DNA of 62,161 bases from Meiothermus sp. CFH 77666 (GTDB lineage: Bacteria > Deinococcota > Deinococci > Deinococcales > Thermaceae), in the NCBI RefSeq assembly GCF_017497985.1, contig NZ_JAGDFV010000021.1:1-62161 (forward strand), written 5' to 3'. Each line of letters starts with the position of its first letter. The first letter of the stretch is position 1. The translations under genes were made by a program, and so were the position numbers. The notes below the pieces were generated by a model, which worked only from the letters and a program-made list of their open reading frames with translations, had not been told where the DNA came from and did not search any database. Below are positions 36,645 to 44,779 of the stretch, one piece after another.

Positions 36645-36740
36645 CCTTCACAGACGTAGCCGCCCATCCAGGCGGCCACGGTTCTGCTCAGGATTAAGCT
36701 TTTTTGAAGTTGGATAGTTCAAAACACGTGAATAAGGCTC
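36645..36740. repeat. MITE-like dispersed element, copy C
   Basis: Read on the plus strand this is the reverse complement of copy B: CTTCACAGACGTAGCCGCCC, then GGCGGCCACGGTTCTGCTCAG, AAGCTTTTTTGAAGTTGGAT and CAAAACACGTGAA..AGGCTC. Its right end (GGCTC, to 36740) runs into the stop codon of the SLAC1/TehA-type gene on the minus strand (TAG complement at 36740-36742). The 3' end of that gene may have been set by insertion of the element. Confidence 0.65.
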
Positions 36741-37807
36741 TATGGCTTAGGAGGCCGCAGCGCCCCCAGGGTGGCCCAGGCCCTCAGCGAGTAAAGCATC
36801 ACCCAGAGCCAGAACACCCCAAGTAGCAGTAGCAGCACCCAGGCCAGGGCCGCCAGGAAAGCCGATTCCAGCCCTCTGGACAGGGCCAGCGTGGAGAGGG
36901 TGAAGGCCCCCAGCGGAAACACAAACCCCCACCAGCCCGGCGCAAAGTGAAACTGCACGCGGCGACACTCCACCAGCAGCGTATCGAGGAGCAGGGCCAG
37001 GCTGTACACCAGCCACCACAGGCCCAGGCCCCAGATGGCCAGCCCAACCACCGGCCAGGCCGAAACCCAGCCCTCGGGTACCAGGCCCACCCGCGCCCCG
37101 CCCTCGAGCCAGCGCCAGGGGGCCAGCACCAGCAGCCCTACCGGAGCCAGCCCAATAAAGACCGAGGGGAGAAAGTGCGGCTCGAGCCGCCCGTGCGCGT
37201 ACATGCGCTGCAAGAAGCTCACCAACACAAACAGGTAGAGGAAAAACCCAATCCCCAAAAAGAGCCCGCTCACCACCCAGATTTCCTTCTGCCAGACCTT
37301 GGGGAAGGCGCTGAGCCAGAGCCCGCCCGCCATCGGCACCAGCAACGCCGAAACCGGCGGAATGAACCAGGCCCCGTTGGCGACCTCGAGGGGTAGCCGG
37401 AGCTGGGTACTCACCGTAAACACCACCAGCAGACCCACCCCAAAGATGAGCACCAGGCCTACCCAGAAAAGCGCCTGGCCCAGGGGCAGCGACCAGTCTC
37501 CCAACGGCAGGAGACGGGTGGCCAGGCTCATCACCATCAGGGCGATGGGCAAGGTGGGCAGCATCTGCGAGAACAGCGGGTGTTGCAGATCGGCCAGCAC
37601 GGCTTGCGGATAACGCACCAGTTTGGCCAGATACAGCCCCAGAAGCCCCACCAGGGCCAACAAAGCCAGGAAGTAAATCGGCAGGGCCCACCCGACCAGG
37701 CCAAACTGGGCCAGGGCCATGGCCACCACCCCGGTACCCATCACCGAGGCAAACCAGGCCGGGTTCAGGAAACGCACGCTGGGCTGCGCCGGAACAGCGG
37801 CTTCCAT
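36740..37807 (-). CDS. SLAC1/TehA-family anion channel or sulfite exporter-like protein
   Basis: The 355-residue product has about ten hydrophobic segments and the family start LNPAWFASVMGTGVVAMALAQFG. Segments such as TLPIALMVMSLATRL and QLRLPLEVANGAWFIPPVSALLVPMAG fit the TehA/Mae1/SLAC1 fold. Members transport malate, tellurite-related anions, chloride/nitrate or, in fungi (Ssu1), sulfite. In a sulfur oxidiser a sulfite or organic-acid role is reasonable but unproven. It follows trxB by 13 bases on the same strand. Confidence 0.82.
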   Translation of the reverse strand: MEAAVPAQPSVRFLNPAWFASVMGTGVVAMALAQFGLVGWALPIYFLALLALVGLLGLYLAKLVRYPQAVLADLQHPLFSQMLPTLPIALMVMSLATRLLPLGDWSLPLGQALFWVGLVLIFGVGLLVVFTVSTQLRLPLEVANGAWFIPPVSALLVPMAGGLWLSAFPKVWQKEIWVVSGLFLGIGFFLYLFVLVSFLQRMYAHGRLEPHFLPSVFIGLAPVGLLVLAPWRWLEGGARVGLVPEGWVSAWPVVGLAIWGLGLWWLVYSLALLLDTLLVECRRVQFHFAPGWWGFVFPLGAFTLSTLALSRGLESAFLAALAWVLLLLLGVFWLWVMLYSLRAWATLGALRPPKP

Positions 37808-37820
37808 CCCGTGCCCTCCT

Positions 37821-38759
37821 TTAGTGGGCCACCGCGTGCTCTTGCTCGGCCAGGTAGCGCTCGGCCATCATGGCCGCGCGGGTTCCGGCTCCCACGCTGG
37901 TGGAGAGCTGGCGGTAGATGGGGTCGGCCACGTCGCCGGCGGCAAAAAGCCCGGGCACCGAGGTAAAGATTTCGTCCCGCACCGCCACGTAGCCATCCGG
38001 GCGCAACTCCACCAGGCCGTTCAGGAAGCCGGTGTTGGGCACGTGCCCGATGAAGACAAAGACCCCGTCGGTAGGGTAGTCGTAGACCTCGCCGGTCTTG
38101 AGGTTCTTCAGGCGTACCCCGCTGACGGTTTCCTCACCCAGCACCTCCTCTACCACGGTGTCCCAGATGAAGTGCATCCTGGGGTTGGCAAAAGCCCGGG
38201 CCTGGGCGGTCTTGTTGGCTCGCAGTTCGTCGCGCCGGTGCACCAGGGTCACCTTGCGGGCGAACTTGGTCAGGAACAGTCCCTCTTCCACGGCGGCATC
38301 GCCCCCGCCCACCACCACCACTTCTTTATCGCGGTAGAAGAAGCCGTCGCAGGTCGCACAGGTGCTCACCCCGCGCCCGTAGAACTTTTCCTCGCCGGGT
38401 ACGCCCAATTTTTTGGGATTGGCGCCGGTGGCCAGGATGACCGTGCGGCTCCGGTAGTCTCCTTCGTAGCCCCGCACCACAAAACCCTCGGGGGTTTTCT
38501 CGAGGCCCTGCACCTCGTCCATCACGATCTGGGCCCCGAAGCGCTTAGCCTGCTGCACCATGCGCTCGGAAAGCTCCGGCCCGCTGATGGGCTCGGGGAA
38601 GCCGGGGTAGTTCTCAACCTCGTCGGTCTGGGCAATCTGGCCGCCGGGCAGCCCTTTTTCCAGAATGAGGGTCTTAAGGTTGGCGCGGCCTGCATAGATA
38701 CCTGAGGTGAGGCCCGCCGGCCCCCCTCCAATGATGATCACGTCGTAGCTCTGGCTCAT
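37821..38759 (-). CDS. trxB: Thioredoxin reductase
   Basis: The 312-residue flavoprotein uses NADPH to reduce thioredoxin. It has the FAD motif [21 protein letters not shown], the redox centre [12 protein letters not shown] (two Cys at about 138-141), the NADPH motif [16 protein letters not shown] and the C-terminal FAD site [23 protein letters not shown]. It is divergent from a DUF2946-like gene; the region between them holds a CsoR/CstR-type palindrome, so trxB may belong to that regulon. Reduced thioredoxin would supply CcdA. Confidence 0.95.
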   Translation of the reverse strand: MSQSYDVIIIGGGPAGLTSGIYAGRANLKTLILEKGLPGGQIAQTDEVENYPGFPEPISGPELSERMVQQAKRFGAQIVMDEVQGLEKTPEGFVVRGYEGDYRSRTVILATGANPKKLGVPGEEKFYGRGVSTCATCDGFFYRDKEVVVVGGGDAAVEEGLFLTKFARKVTLVHRRDELRANKTAQARAFANPRMHFIWDTVVEEVLGEETVSGVRLKNLKTGEVYDYPTDGVFVFIGHVPNTGFLNGLVELRPDGYVAVRDEIFTSVPGLFAAGDVADPIYRQLSTSVGAGTRAAMMAERYLAEQEHAVAH

Positions 38760-38814
38760 GGTTCGCTCTCCTGAAGCACCAGCTTACCGCCGGTCGGTCA
38801 GCCTCGAGTATAGC

Positions 38815-38831
38815 ATACCCCCTGGGGATAT
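38815..38831. promoter_or_regulatory. CsoR/CstR-type operator between trxB and the DUF2946-like gene
   Basis: ATACCCCCTGGGGATAT is a C-tract/G-tract palindrome identical over 16 bases to that at 44919 upstream of the CsoR-family gene. On the minus strand it lies beside TATGCTATACT, a likely -10 region of trxB. Facing the other way, TTGCCC (38846) and TATACT (38868-38873) form a candidate promoter for 38883 with CCCCTGGGGGGG, a degenerate second operator, in its spacer. Confidence 0.65.
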
Positions 38832-38882
38832 GTGAGCCGGGACGTTTGCCCCTGGGGGGGTCAATACTATACTGGTTCCAAT

Positions 38883-39263
38883 ATGTTGGTCATTCGTGAC
38901 CACCACCGCCTTTCCTGGGCTTTGTTCTTGGTGGGTCTGGTGTTTTTGGTCTCGAGCCAGCATGCGCTGCGCGACCCCCGCACACAGGTACTTCCGGTCA
39001 GTTTTCTGCCTGGCGCCGATATTTGCAGCTCTCATCCGGGGTCGGCCCCCAGTGCCCCCTCCAACCACGGCACCCATACCCCCCAACAACACTGTCCCCT
39101 CTGCATCCTGGGCGGCTTCAGCGACGGAGCCGTGGGGCCACTGGTCGCGTTGCCTGCACCCAACCCCCTACCCCTTGGCACAAGAGGCCTGCAACAGCCA
39201 CAAAAACTTCATCTGAGCGCGGTTTTTCCCCTACTGAACCGGGGGCCGCCCCAGGTTGCCTGA
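38883..39263 (+). CDS. DUF2946-like membrane-anchored protein with His/Cys metal motif
   Basis: The 126-residue product has one N-terminal hydrophobic segment (LSWALFLVGLVFLVSS) and the motif HCPLCILGG preceded by several His (SNHGTHTPQQH). H..CPLC with a leader is the mark of DUF2946-type proteins, often copper-related and found near copper transport genes. The ATG at 38883 is close to the candidate -10 box (38868-38873). It precedes the nosD-pcuC copper cluster. The C-terminal third is Pro-rich and not conserved in an obvious way. Confidence 0.65.
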   Translation: MLVIRDHHRLSWALFLVGLVFLVSSQHALRDPRTQVLPVSFLPGADICSSHPGSAPSAPSNHGTHTPQQHCPLCILGGFSDGAVGPLVALPAPNPLPLGTRGLQQPQKLHLSAVFPLLNRGPPQVA

Positions 39264-39276
39264 AAGTGGTTGAATC

Positions 39277-39301
39277 CGACCTTCGCAGGTTACGAAGGTC
39301 G
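39277..39301. terminator. Strong hairpin downstream of the DUF2946-like gene
   Basis: CGACCTTCG and CGAAGGTCG form a perfect nine-base stem with loop CAGGTTA. It lies 14 bases after the stop at 39263. There is no T-run, so termination is not assured; it could stabilise the 3' end. The flank TTGAATCC and GATTGAACCTGCGG is mildly tRNA T-arm-like but no full tRNA can be folded. Confidence 0.45.
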
Positions 39302-39374
39302 CGGCTAGATTGAACCTGCGGCCACCCGAGTACCCCATTCCAACCCCTCCCTTCGCTGAACACGCAGCGTCTTT

Positions 39375-40571
39375 ATGCTGGTGCTTTACCCCCCTGCCCC
39401 TTTGCCCCCCCTGTACCCCGGCCAGACCGTGGTGCTGGAAGCCGGTGTGCACCAGGGCCCCTGGAGCATCACCACCCCCGGTGTGCGCCTGGTAGCCCGG
39501 CCCGGCGCGGTGCTGGACGGCGGGGGCCAGGGCACCGCCCTCACCCTCTCGGCGCCGGGAGTTGTGGTGGAGAACCTGGAGATCCGAAACACCGGCAAGG
39601 GAGACGACTTCTACGAGCCCGATGCGGCCGTGGCGCTGCACCAGTGCGAGGGCTGCGTGGTGCGGGGCCTGCGGGCTCGAGGGGTCACGGGCGGTATCCG
39701 GGTCGAGCAATCCAACCGAGCGGTGGTGGAAAACTGCGATTTGGGGGGCACTCAAGCAGCCCCCGGCCTGCAAACCTACCGCAGCGACGAGGTGGTGCTG
39801 CGGGGCAACCGGATTCAGGGCTTCCTGGACAACCTGTATGTGGAGTACGGCGAACGGGTGGTGGTGGAGGGCAACCGGGTGGAAGCCGGGGAACGCTACG
39901 GGCTGCACCTGATGTTTACCTACCAGGCCCAGGTTCGGGGCAACCACAGCCAGGGCAACCGGGTGGGCTCGGCCCTCATGCACGGGGCCGAGAACCGGGT
40001 GAAGCACAACACCTTTGCCCGGGAGGTGGGGCCTTTGCGCTACGGGCTGTTGCTGCAAGAGGAATGGAAAGCGGTGCTCAAGAACAATCGCTTCGTAGAG
40101 AGTACCATCGGGCTTTTGTCGCTGGACTCGAGGGATACCCTCCTCGAGCAGAATCACTTTGACCGCAACGGCACCGCCCTCTTTTTCGCCCGCGACACCG
40201 ACCAGAACAGCCTTTTGGCGACAGAGAACGTCTTTGTGGGCAATCTGCAAGATGTGGCGGTAGACGACCCCAAGGCCAGGGTGAGCCTCCGGGGCAACGC
40301 CTTCGACCGGGCCGCCCCGCTGCCGGTGCCGCATCTGCCCAGCAGCAGTTTCTCGCTTTTGAGCACCCGCCAGCCCGACCTGAGCCTTTTTGCCCTTTCA
40401 CCGGGGGTGATGCTCTGGGAGGCCGCCGAGGCCAAGGTGCCGGGGCTTCGGCTCCTGGCCCTGGCCGACCCGGAAGCCCGACCCGTCACACCGCCTGCTA
40501 TATCTGTGGCCCCCGGCCTGTTGGGGCTGGCCCTGTTGAGCCTGTTGGGAGGTTTATGGTTGAGGTGGTAG
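39375..40571 (+). CDS. nosD: NosD-like right-handed beta-helix protein
   Basis: The 398-residue product is a repeat protein of the parallel beta-helix type: rungs such as VVVENLEIRNTGKG, GCVVRGLRARG, RAVVENCDLGG, EVVLRGNRIQGF, RVVVEGNRVEAG and DTLLEQNHFDRNG. It ends in one hydrophobic segment (GLLGLALLSLLGGLWLRW). NosD works with NosF and NosY in the maturation of the copper centre of nitrous oxide reductase. Little or no cleavable leader is seen before LYPPLYPGQTV. Overlaps nosF by 16 bases. Confidence 0.88.
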   Translation: MLVLYPPAPLPPLYPGQTVVLEAGVHQGPWSITTPGVRLVARPGAVLDGGGQGTALTLSAPGVVVENLEIRNTGKGDDFYEPDAAVALHQCEGCVVRGLRARGVTGGIRVEQSNRAVVENCDLGGTQAAPGLQTYRSDEVVLRGNRIQGFLDNLYVEYGERVVVEGNRVEAGERYGLHLMFTYQAQVRGNHSQGNRVGSALMHGAENRVKHNTFAREVGPLRYGLLLQEEWKAVLKNNRFVESTIGLLSLDSRDTLLEQNHFDRNGTALFFARDTDQNSLLATENVFVGNLQDVAVDDPKARVSLRGNAFDRAAPLPVPHLPSSSFSLLSTRQPDLSLFALSPGVMLWEAAEAKVPGLRLLALADPEARPVTPPAISVAPGLLGLALLSLLGGLWLRW

Positions 40572-41194
40572 CGCTGCACAAAAAAGGTCGTCTGGCGGAT
40601 GTCCACCTGCGCCTGGCGGCGGGCAGCCTGGCCCTCCTGGGCCCCAACGGGGCCGGCAAGAGCACCCTGCTGGGCCTGCTGGCCGGGCGGCTCAAAGCCG
40701 ATGGCGGTACGGTACGGCTCTTCGGGCACGACCCCCGCAGCCTGGGGGCCGCGCGTGCGCGGGCCTACATCCCCCAGCACCTGACCTTTCCCGCCACTCT
40801 GCGGGTGGAAGAGGTGCTGGAAGCGGCCCGCCAGCTCAAAGGCGCAACCCTCGAGGACAAAGCCGAGGTCGCCGAGCGCATGGGCCTGGGGGCCCACCTC
40901 AAGCGCCCCGTAGCCCAGCTCTCGGGTGGCTGGCGGCAGCGGCTGGCGCTGGCCGCCGGGCTGATGGGCTATCCCCCGCTGTGGCTGCTGGACGAGCCCG
41001 CCTCGGCCCTGGATACCGAGGGTCTGGAGCGTTTGCAAGACTGGATGGCCACCCACCTCGCCATGGGCGGGCTGGTGATCTTATCGGCCCACCGACAAGA
41101 AGAAATCTCGCGCCTGGCCGATCAGTTTGTACGGCTGGAACACGGCCAGGTGGTTGAACAAGGCAGTGTGAACTATGTACAAGAACCGTCGTGA
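40556..41194 (+). CDS. nosF: NosF-like ABC ATPase
   Basis: The 212-residue ATPase has Walker A (LLGPNGAGKSTLLGLLAG, residues about 29-46), signature AQLSGGWRQRLALAAGLMG and Walker B LWLLDEPASALD. In nos clusters it forms a complex with NosD and NosY and powers sulfur or copper delivery for cofactor assembly. The start overlaps nosD and the end overlaps the first nosL by 20 bases, so translation is coupled. Confidence 0.9.
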   Translation: MVEVVALHKKGRLADVHLRLAAGSLALLGPNGAGKSTLLGLLAGRLKADGGTVRLFGHDPRSLGAARARAYIPQHLTFPATLRVEEVLEAARQLKGATLEDKAEVAERMGLGAHLKRPVAQLSGGWRQRLALAAGLMGYPPLWLLDEPASALDTEGLERLQDWMATHLAMGGLVILSAHRQEEISRLADQFVRLEHGQVVEQGSVNYVQEPS

Positions 41195-41834
41195 AGTGAT
41201 CAAGATGCTTTCGGCTTTAGGCGCCTCGGCTGGGCTCTCGCAGGCCCTGGCCCAGCAGATGCAGCCCACGCAGCCCGCAGCTCCGGCGAGCCTCGAGACC
41301 ATCCCGGCCAAAACCATCCCCTGGGAGAAGGGCACCTGCGCCTTCTGCGAGATGCCCCTCAAGACCCCGGCCCCCGGTGCCTGGATGGGCCGCACCTTCA
41401 ACCCGGGCTTCTTCGAACAGACCTACAGCCAGATTGCCCTTAAGGAACCGCAAAAGGGGATGGACGCCATCCACTTTGAGTCCATTGCCTGCATGGTCAA
41501 CTACGCCTGGGTCTACGGCCTGCGCGACGGGGTGGGCACCACCTTCTACGTGGCCGACCGGGGCCTTTACGACCCCGCCAAAGGCTCCGAGGCCGTGCGG
41601 CTGCTACCCGCCCGCCAGGCCGTCTATCTGTGGGGCGAGAAGCGCGGCTGGGTGGTGATGGATGCCAAGGTGGCCGCGTTCAGCTCAAAGGTAGAGGCCG
41701 AGGTCTTTATCCGCCGGAACCCCGACTTAGGCCGCACCCGCATCCTGGACTGGCAGACCCTCTTGGATCTGGCCCCCTTGCCCGAAATGAACCTGGTAAG
41801 CCTGCTGGCCAAGCACGCGGGCTTGCTCAAGTAA
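41175..41834 (+). CDS. nosL: NosL-family copper-delivery protein, long form
   Basis: The 219-residue product has a leader (YKNRREVIKMLSALGASAGL) and a NosL domain. Copper-binding Cys appear in KGTCAFCEMPLKTPAP and FESIACMVNYAW. NosL is a copper(I) chaperone for nitrous oxide reductase. This form is longer than the second copy at 41889, with a C-terminal extension (KVAAFSSKVEAEVFIRRNPDLGR...) and no lipobox Cys. It is coupled to nosF by overlap. Confidence 0.85.
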   Translation: MYKNRREVIKMLSALGASAGLSQALAQQMQPTQPAAPASLETIPAKTIPWEKGTCAFCEMPLKTPAPGAWMGRTFNPGFFEQTYSQIALKEPQKGMDAIHFESIACMVNYAWVYGLRDGVGTTFYVADRGLYDPAKGSEAVRLLPARQAVYLWGEKRGWVVMDAKVAAFSSKVEAEVFIRRNPDLGRTRILDWQTLLDLAPLPEMNLVSLLAKHAGLLK

Positions 41835-41888
41835 ACCCGGACTCCTGGGCCGGGGGTTGATGCGCTCCCGGCCCTGCAAGGAACCCCT

Positions 41889-42392
41889 ATGAAGCGACGC
41901 ACCGTCATCAAAGGACTGCTGGCCCTGCCCCTGGGCTTTGGCGTGCTGCAACCGGCGCTGGCTGCGGCCCGGCCCCTGCGGGTGGGCGTGGATGCCTGCC
42001 CCTACTGCAACATGACCATTCTGGACGCCCGCTACGCCGCGCAAATGGTCTCCACCACCGGCAAGGTGTTCCAGTACGACGACGTGGGCTGCCTGCTCGA
42101 CCACGTGCTGGGTTATGGCGGCCCCCAGGCCACCCCCAAAGAGATGTATGTGGCCGACTTTGCCGCCTCCGAGCGCAGAGAGGCCCGTTTTTTGCAGGCG
42201 GAACAGGCCCACTTCCTCTTCAATGAGCGTATCCGCACCCCCATGGGGGTGGGGCTCCTGGCCTTCAAGAGTGCCAGGGAACTCGAGGATTACCTGAAGG
42301 AGCGGCCCCAGCACGCCGGCGAGAAGCTGCGCTGGAACGAGCTGCTGGCTCGAGGGCGCAAGCAGGCCTGGGTGCCGGGTTACGGACGATGA
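41889..42392 (+). CDS. nosL: NosL-family copper-delivery protein, short form
   Basis: The 167-residue product starts with a Tat-like leader (MKRRTVIKGLLALPLGFG) and has the canonical NosL motif VDACPYCNMTILDARYAAQM. FQYDDVGCLLDHVL gives a further Cys. The helical C-terminus, ARELEDYLKERPQ, is usual. Copies here and at 41175 may serve different copper sites. The stop overlaps the nosY start by four bases. Confidence 0.88.
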   Translation: MKRRTVIKGLLALPLGFGVLQPALAAARPLRVGVDACPYCNMTILDARYAAQMVSTTGKVFQYDDVGCLLDHVLGYGGPQATPKEMYVADFAASERREARFLQAEQAHFLFNERIRTPMGVGLLAFKSARELEDYLKERPQHAGEKLRWNELLARGRKQAWVPGYGR

Positions 42393-43144
42393 ACGCCCTT
42401 TTGCCGCTTTACGCCAAGGCCCTCCTGCGCAACCCCTGGGCCTTTGCGCCGGTGGGCCTGCTGCCCCTGCTGGCCCTGGCGTTTGCAGGCCGGGGCGAAG
42501 CGGTGGCGGTGGTCTCGCTCTTTGCTTCGCTGGCGCTGCTGCTACCTCCCTTTGTGCTGGCCCTGACGCTGCCCCTGCTCACCCCCCGAGAGGACTGGGC
42601 CTTCTGGGCTGGCATGCCCCAGAGCCCGGCCCGGCTCTACCTGGCGGGGGTCTGGGGGGTGGGGCTGGGCCTGAGTCTGCCCGTTCTGACCGGGCTGGCG
42701 CTGGCAGCGGGGCTCCTGGGGCTGGGGTGGCCGGCGGCAGGGCTCCTGCTGCTCTCTGGGTTGGGCCTGCTGTGGCTCTGGGTGGCGTGGGCGGGCTGGG
42801 TGGGGGCGGGCCTCGAGCCCTCCCGGGCCCTGGGCCTGGGGCTCTTGCTCTGGGGCGTTCTGGTACTGGCTTACGACCCCCTGGTGATCGGGCTGGCGGT
42901 GGCCCTGCGGGCGTATCCCCTGGAACGCTTCCTGCTGCCTGCGGTGCTCCTGAACCCCCTGGAACTCTTTCGGGTGGGGCTTCTGTACGCCCTTCAGGCC
43001 CCGGTGCTGGTGGGATCGACAGGCTACCTGCTCAAGGAGTTTCTGGGTTACACGGGGGGGCTTCTGCCGGTGGCGGCGGGCCTGCTGGCGGTGGGGCTGG
43101 GGTTTTTGGGGGCCGCTTGGCGCTTTGCGAGGAGGGATAGATAA
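42389..43144 (+). CDS. nosY: NosY-like ABC permease
   Basis: The 251-residue product has about six hydrophobic segments and the NosY/ABC-2 pattern: LLPLYAKALLRNPWAFAPVGLLPLLALAF in pieces at the start, and LTPREDWAFWAGMPQSPARLYLAGVWGVGLGL near 66-96. It is the membrane part of the NosDFY complex. Its end shares one base with the PCuAC gene start (TAATGA arrangement), showing an operon. Confidence 0.85.
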   Translation: MNALLPLYAKALLRNPWAFAPVGLLPLLALAFAGRGEAVAVVSLFASLALLLPPFVLALTLPLLTPREDWAFWAGMPQSPARLYLAGVWGVGLGLSLPVLTGLALAAGLLGLGWPAAGLLLLSGLGLLWLWVAWAGWVGAGLEPSRALGLGLLLWGVLVLAYDPLVIGLAVALRAYPLERFLLPAVLLNPLELFRVGLLYALQAPVLVGSTGYLLKEFLGYTGGLLPVAAGLLAVGLGFLGAAWRFARRDR

Positions 43145-43584
43145 TGAGCTGGATGCGTGCGTTAGTCGCTGTTCTGTTTGCCGGTCTGGCCCTGGCCCAG
43201 CCCACGCTAAGGCTCGAGGAAGGCTGGGTACGGCGGGTGCCGGGGAACATCACCGCCGCTTATATGGTGCTCTACAACCCCACCGACAAGCCCTTGAAGA
43301 TTGTGGGGGCCAGCACCCCCATCGCCACCCGGGTCGAGTTTCACCAGACTACCCACAGCGGCCACGACGAGCACCTCGACCTTTCGGCCATGCGGCGGGT
43401 AGAGGCCCTGACCGTACCGGCCAGGGGCCGCCTCAAGATTCTGCCCGGTGGCTACCACCTGATGCTCTACGGCTTACGCGAAAAGAACCCCAGGCCCCTG
43501 GCCGAAGGGCAGAAAGTGCCCATTACCTTGCGGCTCGAGGGTGGGGCCAGCCTGACCTTCACCCTGACCGCGCAGATGCGCTAA
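43144..43584 (+). CDS. PCuAC-type periplasmic copper chaperone
   Basis: The 146-residue secreted protein has a signal peptide (MRALVAVLFAGLALAQ) and the PCuAC copper motif: FHQTTH, a Met in SAMRRVEAL, and GGYHLMLYGL, giving H..M...HxM. PCuAC proteins load copper into cytochrome oxidase CuA sites, often with Sco or TlpA-type thiol proteins; a TlpA-like gene follows at 43890. It ends the nosD-F-L-L-Y operon. No nosZ is in the window, so the copper client may be an oxidase. Confidence 0.88.
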   Translation: MSWMRALVAVLFAGLALAQPTLRLEEGWVRRVPGNITAAYMVLYNPTDKPLKIVGASTPIATRVEFHQTTHSGHDEHLDLSAMRRVEALTVPARGRLKILPGGYHLMLYGLREKNPRPLAEGQKVPITLRLEGGASLTFTLTAQMR

Positions 43585-43716
43585 AGAGTCCATCAGGCAG
43601 GGCCGAGGGCCAACAATCCGATACCCCCATTGCCCTTTGGCTTTTGACTATTGGCAAATGCATACCCCCCACCATTACAAGCAAAACAGGGCGCATATCT
43701 ACCCCTGAAGCACAGT

Positions 43717-43745
43717 TTGCGCTTTATATCCCCCTGGGGTATAAT
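43717..43745 (+). promoter_or_regulatory. Promoter with CsoR/CstR-type operator in its spacer
   Basis: TTGCGC (43717-43722) and TATAAT (43740-43745) are 17 bases apart. The spacer contains TATATCCCCCTGGGGTATA (43725-43743), a nearly perfect palindrome overlapping the -10 box. The layout is the same as at the sox promoter. Predicted initiation is near 43752, one base from a GTG and seven from the ATG at 43759, so translation would be leaderless. No gene is seen in the preceding 43585-43716. Confidence 0.72.
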
Positions 43746-43758
43746 ATCCAGCGTGGAT

Positions 43759-43893
43759 ATGCTGCGAACAACCAGGGCCGGAATGGAGCGCCTGTGCGGC
43801 TGGTTGTCCTGCCGGTTGCGCGGGGTCTCGTTGTGCAAGCTGATGCCCTGGCTGGTGCTGATTCTTCTGGGATGGATGGTGTATAGCCGATGA
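43759..43893 (+). CDS. Small cysteine-containing membrane peptide (44 aa)
   Basis: A 44-residue product beginning MLRTTRAGMERLCGWLSCRL with three Cys in all and one hydrophobic segment (LMPWLVLILLGWMVYSR). It has no ribosome site but lies directly downstream of the promoter at 43717-43745; the in-frame GTG at 43753 is another possible start. Its stop overlaps the ATG of the TlpA-like gene (ATGA), so it is translationally coupled to it. No family is recognised. Confidence 0.6.
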   Translation: MLRTTRAGMERLCGWLSCRLRGVSLCKLMPWLVLILLGWMVYSR

Positions 43894-44702
43894 AACTGAC
43901 CCCGGATGCTCTGTTATTGGGCCCTCTGGCCCTGAGCTGGCCCAACCTGGCCCTGCTGCTCGGCATTCTGGCCTTTACCTGGCTGGCCGCGCGTCAGGGG
44001 GTGGAGGGGAAAGCCTGGTGGGTGTTGCTGGTGGCGGTGCTGGCGGCTCGAGTGGGCTACGCCGTAGAACATCTGTCTACCTGGCCCAATGTTGGAGCCG
44101 CTTTGCTCGGCGTTCTAGACATCCGCAGCGGAGGCTGGAACTGGTGGGTGGGGTTTCCAGCCGGGGCCCTGGCAGCGCTTTTCCTGCTCAAGCGGGAAGC
44201 AACCCGCTTGCTGGTTCCGGGGGCGGCCTCGCTGGCCGTGGCTTTTTTACCGCTGGGACTGCAGTATGGCCTCACCCGTCCGGCCCCATCGGCCAGCAAA
44301 CCGGCCCTCGAGACCCAGGTGCTACAGTACCTCGAGGCCGGCCAGTCCCACCCCAGCGAGGTGCGTTTTGCAGACCTGCCCAGGCCCATGTTGGTCAACC
44401 TCTGGGCTACCTGGTGCCCTCCCTGCCGGGCCGAGATGCCCCTGCTGGTGGAGTACCAGCAGAAGGGCTATCCCATCGTGCTCCTGAACGCAGGGGAAGA
44501 CCCAGGGGCCATTCAAAGCTTCCTGCAGCAGAACGGGCTAAAGGCGCGGGTCTTCCTGGACACTGCCGGTTTGCAAAGGGCCTTTCAGGTGAGTGGGCTG
44601 CCCACCACCTTGCTGATTGGCTCCGATGGGCAGGTCATGGCCCGTCACCTGGGGCCTGTCAACCGGGCTCAGCTCGAGCAGCTTTTGCAGCAGCTCAACT
44701 AG
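43890..44702 (+). CDS. Membrane-anchored TlpA-like thioredoxin with Lgt-like N-terminal region
   Basis: The 270-residue product has an N-terminal part (about 1-135) with several hydrophobic segments; LGPLALSWPNLALLLGI, LAARVGYAVEH and IRSGGWNWWVG are reminiscent of prolipoprotein diacylglyceryl transferase. The C-terminal part is a TlpA-type thioredoxin: LVNLWATWCPPCRAEMPLL with redox CPPC, and GLPTTLLIGSDGQV with cis-Pro. It would reduce periplasmic disulfides, for example in CuA-site assembly. Control by the operator at 43725 is likely. Confidence 0.82.
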   Translation: MKLTPDALLLGPLALSWPNLALLLGILAFTWLAARQGVEGKAWWVLLVAVLAARVGYAVEHLSTWPNVGAALLGVLDIRSGGWNWWVGFPAGALAALFLLKREATRLLVPGAASLAVAFLPLGLQYGLTRPAPSASKPALETQVLQYLEAGQSHPSEVRFADLPRPMLVNLWATWCPPCRAEMPLLVEYQQKGYPIVLLNAGEDPGAIQSFLQQNGLKARVFLDTAGLQRAFQVSGLPTTLLIGSDGQVMARHLGPVNRAQLEQLLQQLN

Positions 44703-44779
44703 CGCTTACGCACCTGGCTGATGGCTGATAGCAGGTCACCAGAGACCTCTTCTGCTTCGGGCCGTGGATTCCATACGCC

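Noticed and set aside
39264-39330. Possible tRNA or tRNA fragment
   Set aside because: Only T-arm-like strings (TTGAATCC, GATTGAACC) are seen; no acceptor stem or anticodon arm can be formed, just a nine-base hairpin.
43125-43886. 253-codon plus-strand frame overlapping PCuAC and the TlpA promoter
   Set aside because: Out of frame with the PCuAC gene and crosses a strong promoter; no domain.
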